Under the pieces are notes generated by a model. It was given only the letters and a program-made list of their open reading frames with translations, was not told the DNA's origin and made no database searches. A program made the translations under genes and the position numbers. From the NCBI RefSeq assembly GCF_001039355.2, contig NW_019776019.1, positions 50,096-73,566 of the forward strand: 23,471 bases of DNA, given 5' to 3'. Shown piece after piece: positions 19,006 through 23,471 of this stretch. Source of the stretch: Lingula anatina (taxonomy: Eukaryota; Brachiopoda; Lingulata; Lingulida; Lingulidae). Positions within the stretch are counted from its first letter, which is position 1, and the number at the start of each line of letters is the position of its first letter.

Positions 19006-20405
19006 GGTCCCCGTCAAATAAAGGGATATTCTGAAACCAGCTGCATCTTTTTTGCTAGAGAGCACAATAGGAATAATTTAATTCTAAACATGCCCATCCA
19101 CGCGGAACACTTGCAATTGCATATTACTTGCAGAATCAAGGGGTTGAGAAGCCACCGCTGCCACCAAGATCCTCAAATATGAACCCCATACAGAATCTGT
19201 GGCCAATCACAACTCGCCACATCAACGGTTTACTGGTCCTTAGACACATCTGTAGCAACTCAGATAAACTATAGCACTAATGCCAGGAATACCACCTCGG
19301 ATAAAATATCAATGTAACCTATCAGAAGAAGTCCCCTTGAGAGCACTGGCAGCAGCACCAAGAGGTAACACGCTGCAGACTATTTCTAAACGTTGATATG
19401 AATGTCTTATGCGTCGTGTATAAATCTTAAACTGATGACAATTTCGAAAATATTAACATCTAAACAATGCATTTAATGGCCGCTTTTAATTTAAAAATGT
19501 ATTTCTGTAATGCTCCATTGATGAATTCAATAAAAGAACTGGCGTCAAAAAGACACTGAAACGATTGTTAAAAAGTATTAAAACACCAATGAAATGGTAC
19601 TTTAAGCCGAAGAACTTTTTTTTTTTTTTGAAAAAAACATCAAATGTCTAATTTTATTTCAATGTTTCCCTATTATGCCACCTCCTGTACATTACCTCAA
19701 TGTCAAATAATAATGACTAAAATTACAATTACGATTTGATACTTATAATTGGGAGAGAAACCCAAGGAAAGTAAATTATTTTCTTTTCACACTATCCTCT
19801 ATTTGGCTTTGAGTTCTGTTAAGCAGGCACTGACTTCAATTAAACGTTTGTTTACAACTTGCAAGATTGCCGTGTGTGACGAATGCATTCCACTTCTGCA
19901 TGGTGTGTGTGTTTGTGTGAGTTTGTGTGTGTAAAAAGAGAAGGAATTATTTTCCACAGGTGTTAAGTGGGATTCGTCAAAAAAAGTTCATTTCAAGGGG
20001 ATTCTTTCTGCAGTAATGAAAAGAGCCAGAATCGATAGATAATCAAACGGATACATCTGGGCCTGGGAGAGAAATAGTGAGTTAAATTAACCTATGCTGC
20101 ATGAGTGTAAGCAGAGAACTGGAGGTTATTTACTTGTTTTGCGAATGCAACGTGAACACAACTTTTATAAGATCAAGGCTTTGGGCACACTATACACGCT
20201 GGGACACACTTGGACACTCATAATAGTATAATGGTTGCTCACACAGGCCTTTGCTCCAGTATACACATGTTATACCAGTATAATGGGAGTTCACCCAGGC
20301 CTTGGGTCTAATATACACATATTCTTTTTATACCAATATAATGGCCTGGGGTCCAGTATACGCATATTCTTTGTATACCAGTATAAAGGGAGTTCACCCA
20401 GGCCT
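19006..20405. repeat. Duplicated block, copy 1 (about 1.4 kb)
   Basis: It starts at GGTCCCCGTCAAATAAAGGG and ends inside the minisatellite, immediately before a single N at 20406. It aligns with copy 2 at a constant offset of 1401 up to 19602. It then carries 86 bases absent from copy 2 (about 19603-19688), including a T-run followed by an A-run, and resumes alignment at offset 1315. I count two substitutions in the first 595 bp and clearly more differences near the right end. No gene is recognised; the 61-codon frame at 19749-19934 runs into GT-rich simple sequence. Confidence 0.93.
20231..20405. repeat. Minisatellite of copy 1, truncated at the N
   Basis: Units begin with ATGG and carry CAGGCCT, GGGTCCAGTATAC and TATACCAGTATA. 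Unit lengths are 52, 58 and 45 bp, followed by a 20-base partial unit. The same order of lengths is seen in copy 2. Confidence 0.9.
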
Positions 20406-20406
20406 N
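20406..20406. other. Single ambiguous base at a block boundary
   Basis: The N falls exactly between the truncated minisatellite of copy 1 and the first base of copy 2. This suggests a contig join or minimal-size gap. Confidence 0.85.
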
Positions 20407-21828
20407 GATCCCCGTCAAATAAAGGGATATTCTGAAACCAGCTGCATCTTTTTTGCTAGAGAGCACAATAGGAATAATTTAATTCTAAACATGCCCATCC
20501 ACGCGGAACACTTGCAATTGCATATTACTTGCAGAATCAAGGGGTTGAGAAGCCACCGCTGCCACAAAGATCCTCAAATATGAACCCCATACAGAATCTG
20601 TGGCCAATCACAACTCGCCACATCAACGGTTTACTGGTCCTTAGACACATCTGTAGCAACTCAGATAAACTATAGCACTAATGCCAGGAATACCACCTCG
20701 GATAAAATATCAATGTAACCTATCAGAAGAAGTCCCCTTGAGAGCACTGGCAGCAGCACCAAGAGGTAACACGCTGCAGACTATTTCTAAACGTTGATAT
20801 GAATGTCTTATGCGTCGTGTATAAATCTTAAACTGATGACAATTTCGAAAATATTAACATCTAAACAATGCATTTAATGGCCGCTTTTAATTTAAAAATG
20901 TATTTCTGTAATGCTCCATTGATGAATTCAATAAAAGAACTGGCGTCAAAAAGACACTGAAACGATTGTTAAAAAGTATTAAAACACCAATGAAATGGTA
21001 CTTACATTACCTCAATGTCAAATAATAATGACTAAAATTACAATTACGATTTGATACTTATAATTGGGAGAGAAACCCAAGGAAAGTAAATTATTTTCTT
21101 TTCACACTATCCTCTATTTGGCTTTGAGTTCTGTTAAGCAGGCACTGACTTCAATTAAACGTTTGTTTACAACTTGCAAGATTGCCGTGTGTGACGAATG
21201 CATTCCACTTCTGCATGGTGTGTGTGTTTGTGTGTGTTTGTGTGTGTAAAAAGAGAAGGAATTATTTTCCCCAGGTGTTAAGTAGGATTCGTCAAAAAAA
21301 GTTCATTTCAAGGGATTCTTTCTGCAGTAATGAAAAGAGCCAGAATCGATAGATAATCAAACGGATACATCTGGGCCTGGGAGAGAAATAGTGAGTTCAA
21401 ATTAACCTATGCTGCATGAGTGTAAGCAGAGAACTGGAGGTTATTTACTTGTTTTGCGAATGCAACGTGAACACAACTTTTATAAGATCAAGGCTTTGGG
21501 CACACTATACACGCTGGGACACACTTGGACACTCATAATAGTATAATGGGAGCTCACACAGGCCTTTGATCCAGTATACACATGTTATACCAGTATAATG
21601 GGAGTTCACCCAGGCCTTGGGTCTAATATACACATATTCTTTTTATACTAATATAATGGCCTGGGGTCCAGTATACACCTATTCTTTCTATACCAGTATA
21701 ATGGGATTTACCTAGGCCTTGGGTCCAGTATACGCATATTCTTTCTATACCAGTTAAATGGGAGTTCACCCAGGCCTGGGGTCCAGTATACACCTATTCT
21801 TTCTATACCAGTAAAATGGGAGTTCACC
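20407..21828. repeat. Duplicated block, copy 2, with full minisatellite
   Basis: Its first base directly follows the N. Differences from copy 1 include A at 20408, A at 20566, absence of the 86-bp segment, GTGTGTTTG in place of GTGAGTTTG, and two 1-base indels near 21315 and 21397. The block ends in a longer minisatellite and then passes into unique DNA. Confidence 0.93.
21546..21828. repeat. Minisatellite of copy 2 (five units plus a partial unit)
   Basis: Units start at 21546, 21598, 21656, 21701 and 21758, with lengths 52, 58, 45, 57 and 58 bp, and a 13-base partial unit starts at 21816. Each contains GTATAC palindromes and CAGGCCT or a variant. The 45-bp unit lacks the GGGAGTTCACCC part. 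Confidence 0.92.
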
Positions 21829-22944
21829 AATGCTTTATTACCCTCTACGTCAGTGTGATGACATATTTCATCTAATTCTATATGCCTGTGTATAAGGAGT
21901 AACGTTCAATAAATCGAAGGATAAGTTTGAACGGTGGACGCAAGAGTTCAATATCACGAGAGCGCCAAAAGTTCAAAGGTTGCTTGTATTGTCAAAGAGC
22001 AGCACCATAATATGAATGTCGGTCAAACGTACAACATTTGAAGGCACAACATGACTGCATATATAAATGTGCGAAGACAGAACGGTCAAACAAGCTAGGC
22101 TTGCTCATACTTCGCTCAAACTTTTTCCAGGCTGTGATTAATCGCCCCTCCTGTAACATGAGTCGACAGAACTTTGTTCTCTTTATGAACTGATACACCA
22201 TGTTAACGTGCACTTACTTTAAATTCGATATGAAATATAGTCGACCATTCATCAAAAGACAATAAACCAACTTCGCATTTAAACAATAATAATCGATACC
22301 AATCTAAAAGCTTTTTTAAGTATCAACATTCGGCTATTATACAAGGGTCTACCATTTAAGGTGTGCATTACCCTAAAAAGCTCAATCAACAACGAACGCC
22401 GAAATGATATTTTCAGGAAAGAGTGGCACTTACCAAACAAGAGATCTCTTGGGAATTGGGATACACTTAATGCTGACAGTAAAGTTAAATTGTACTCGGC
22501 GCTAAAAATTCCTTTAGGGCAAAAACATGAACTGTTTAGGAGACAGTATGCGACTTCCATTACTCATGGTTTATACATTTAATCCGAGCCCCAGTTTTTT
22601 TAGAACACGTCTATTGCTTTATTTTTATATCGTTAAAGATGCCCAAAAGGACCAAGTGCTTGTTTAATTGAACCAGATAATTGCTATGCGATTACACGCG
22701 GAAGACATCTCAGTAAACCAGGTCCCGAGCTAGTTTGTGCATTTAGCCTACATTATACCTTTCCCCGTATCAGATTCTAGTTAAATATCGTTGCAGTCTG
22801 TGTCTCATAAGATCAATACCGATACACAATGAGGACATTTCACATCCCAAAGGGCATACGTGAGTAAGTTCGTCAACATACAAAATAAAAAAAGCTAAGA
22901 AGCATCGGGACAAGATATTGTATCAATTAGATGCATTGAACACA
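21829..22944. other. Single-copy DNA between block copies 2 and 3
   Basis: No gene is recognised. Frames of 93 codons (minus, 22279-22560) and 73 codons (plus, 22361-22582) overlap on opposite strands. The plus frame has mixed, protein-like composition, but no family is recognised and no splice pair is evident. The stretch ends at an N (22945). Confidence 0.45.
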
Positions 22945-22945
22945 N

Positions 22946-23471
22946 GGTCCCCGTCAAATAAAGGGATATTCTGAAACCAGCTGCATCTTTTTTGCTAGAG
23001 AGCACAATAGGAATAATTTAATTCTAAACATGCCCATCCACGCGGAACACTTGCAATTGCATATTACTTGCAGAATCAAGGGGTTGAGAAGCCACCGCTG
23101 CCACCAAGATCCTCAAATATGAACCCCATACAGAATCTGTGGCCAATCACAACTCGCCACATCAACGGTTTACTGGTCCTTAGACACATCTGTAGCAACT
23201 CAGATAAACTATAGCACTAATGCCAGGAATACCACCTCGGATAAAATATCAATGTAACCTATCAGAAGAAGTCCCCTTGAGAGCACTGGCAGCAGCACCA
23301 AGAGGTAACACGCTGCAGACTATTTCTAAACGTTGATATGAATGTCTTATGCGTCGTGTATAAATCTTAAACTGATGATAATTTCGAAAATATTAACATC
23401 TAAACAATGCATTTAATGGCCGCTTTTAATTTAAAAATGTATTTCTGTAATGCTCCATTGATGAATTCAAT
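22946..23471. repeat. Duplicated block, copy 3, cut by the window end
   Basis: It begins at the same base as copies 1 and 2, directly after the N at 22945, and matches copy 1 at a constant offset of 3940 to the window end. I see one substitution against copy 1 (T at 23379). The C at 23105 agrees with copy 1, not copy 2. Confidence 0.93.

Noticed and set aside
18788-19065. 77-codon plus and 68-codon minus frames crossing the start of block copy 1
   Set aside because: The residue mix looks plausible, but the frames overlap on opposite strands, match no family I know, and the left part is absent before copies 2 and 3.
22279-22582. Overlapping frames of 93 (minus) and 73 (plus) codons
   Set aside because: They occupy opposite strands of the same DNA without splice context or a known domain. 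Chance or a decayed element is more likely.
20407-23471. Repeated blocks considered as a CRISPR array or phage-like repeat system
   Set aside because: The unit size (over 1 kb), minisatellite content and eukaryotic setting do not fit. There are no short regular repeats with unique spacers.

Overview
This window looks like AT-rich, mostly non-coding DNA from a marine invertebrate animal. Three observations support this: a single intron-free G-protein-coupled receptor (GPCR) of invertebrate neuropeptide-receptor type, dense short inverted-repeat (MITE-like) elements, and microsatellites typical of metazoan intergenic DNA. The octamer AGGCCTAC recurs and the poly-G/C-rich repeat ends look familiar from ambulacrarian, molluscan and cnidarian genomes, but the phylum cannot be fixed from sequence alone. 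There is no operon structure, and I recognised no tRNA, rRNA, CRISPR array or transposase gene.

Layout. Positions 1-4544 are intergenic, with two MITE-like elements (2584-2765; 3501-3773, the latter with a 5-bp target duplication) and a tandem nuclear-receptor-type DR0 motif (4099-4130). Positions 4545-5921 (minus strand) hold the one convincing gene, a 458-residue rhodopsin-class GPCR that lacks several normally conserved residues. A dispersed repeat lies just upstream (6201-6424). From 7.3 to 11.8 kb there are two large inverted repeats (7314-8467; 10742-11292 plus diverged flanks) and a GTTGC-rich stretch. From 11.5 to 15.8 kb there are three copies of one roughly 135-bp TA-flanked MITE family, interleaved with a (TA)32 microsatellite and a CG/GT alternating tract. 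Two further foldback elements lie at 16170-16361 and 16501-16745.

The right end (19006-23471) holds three near-identical copies of a roughly 1.4-kb block. It ends in a minisatellite of about 45-58-bp units, and copies 2 and 3 each begin immediately after a single N. This may be a recent duplication, a repeat with a fixed end, or redundant haplotype contigs joined in assembly.

I found no multi-gene system. The most interesting items are the unusual receptor, the small TA-flanked MITE family, the inverted repeat with a sharply conserved 110-bp core, and the N-bounded triplicated block.
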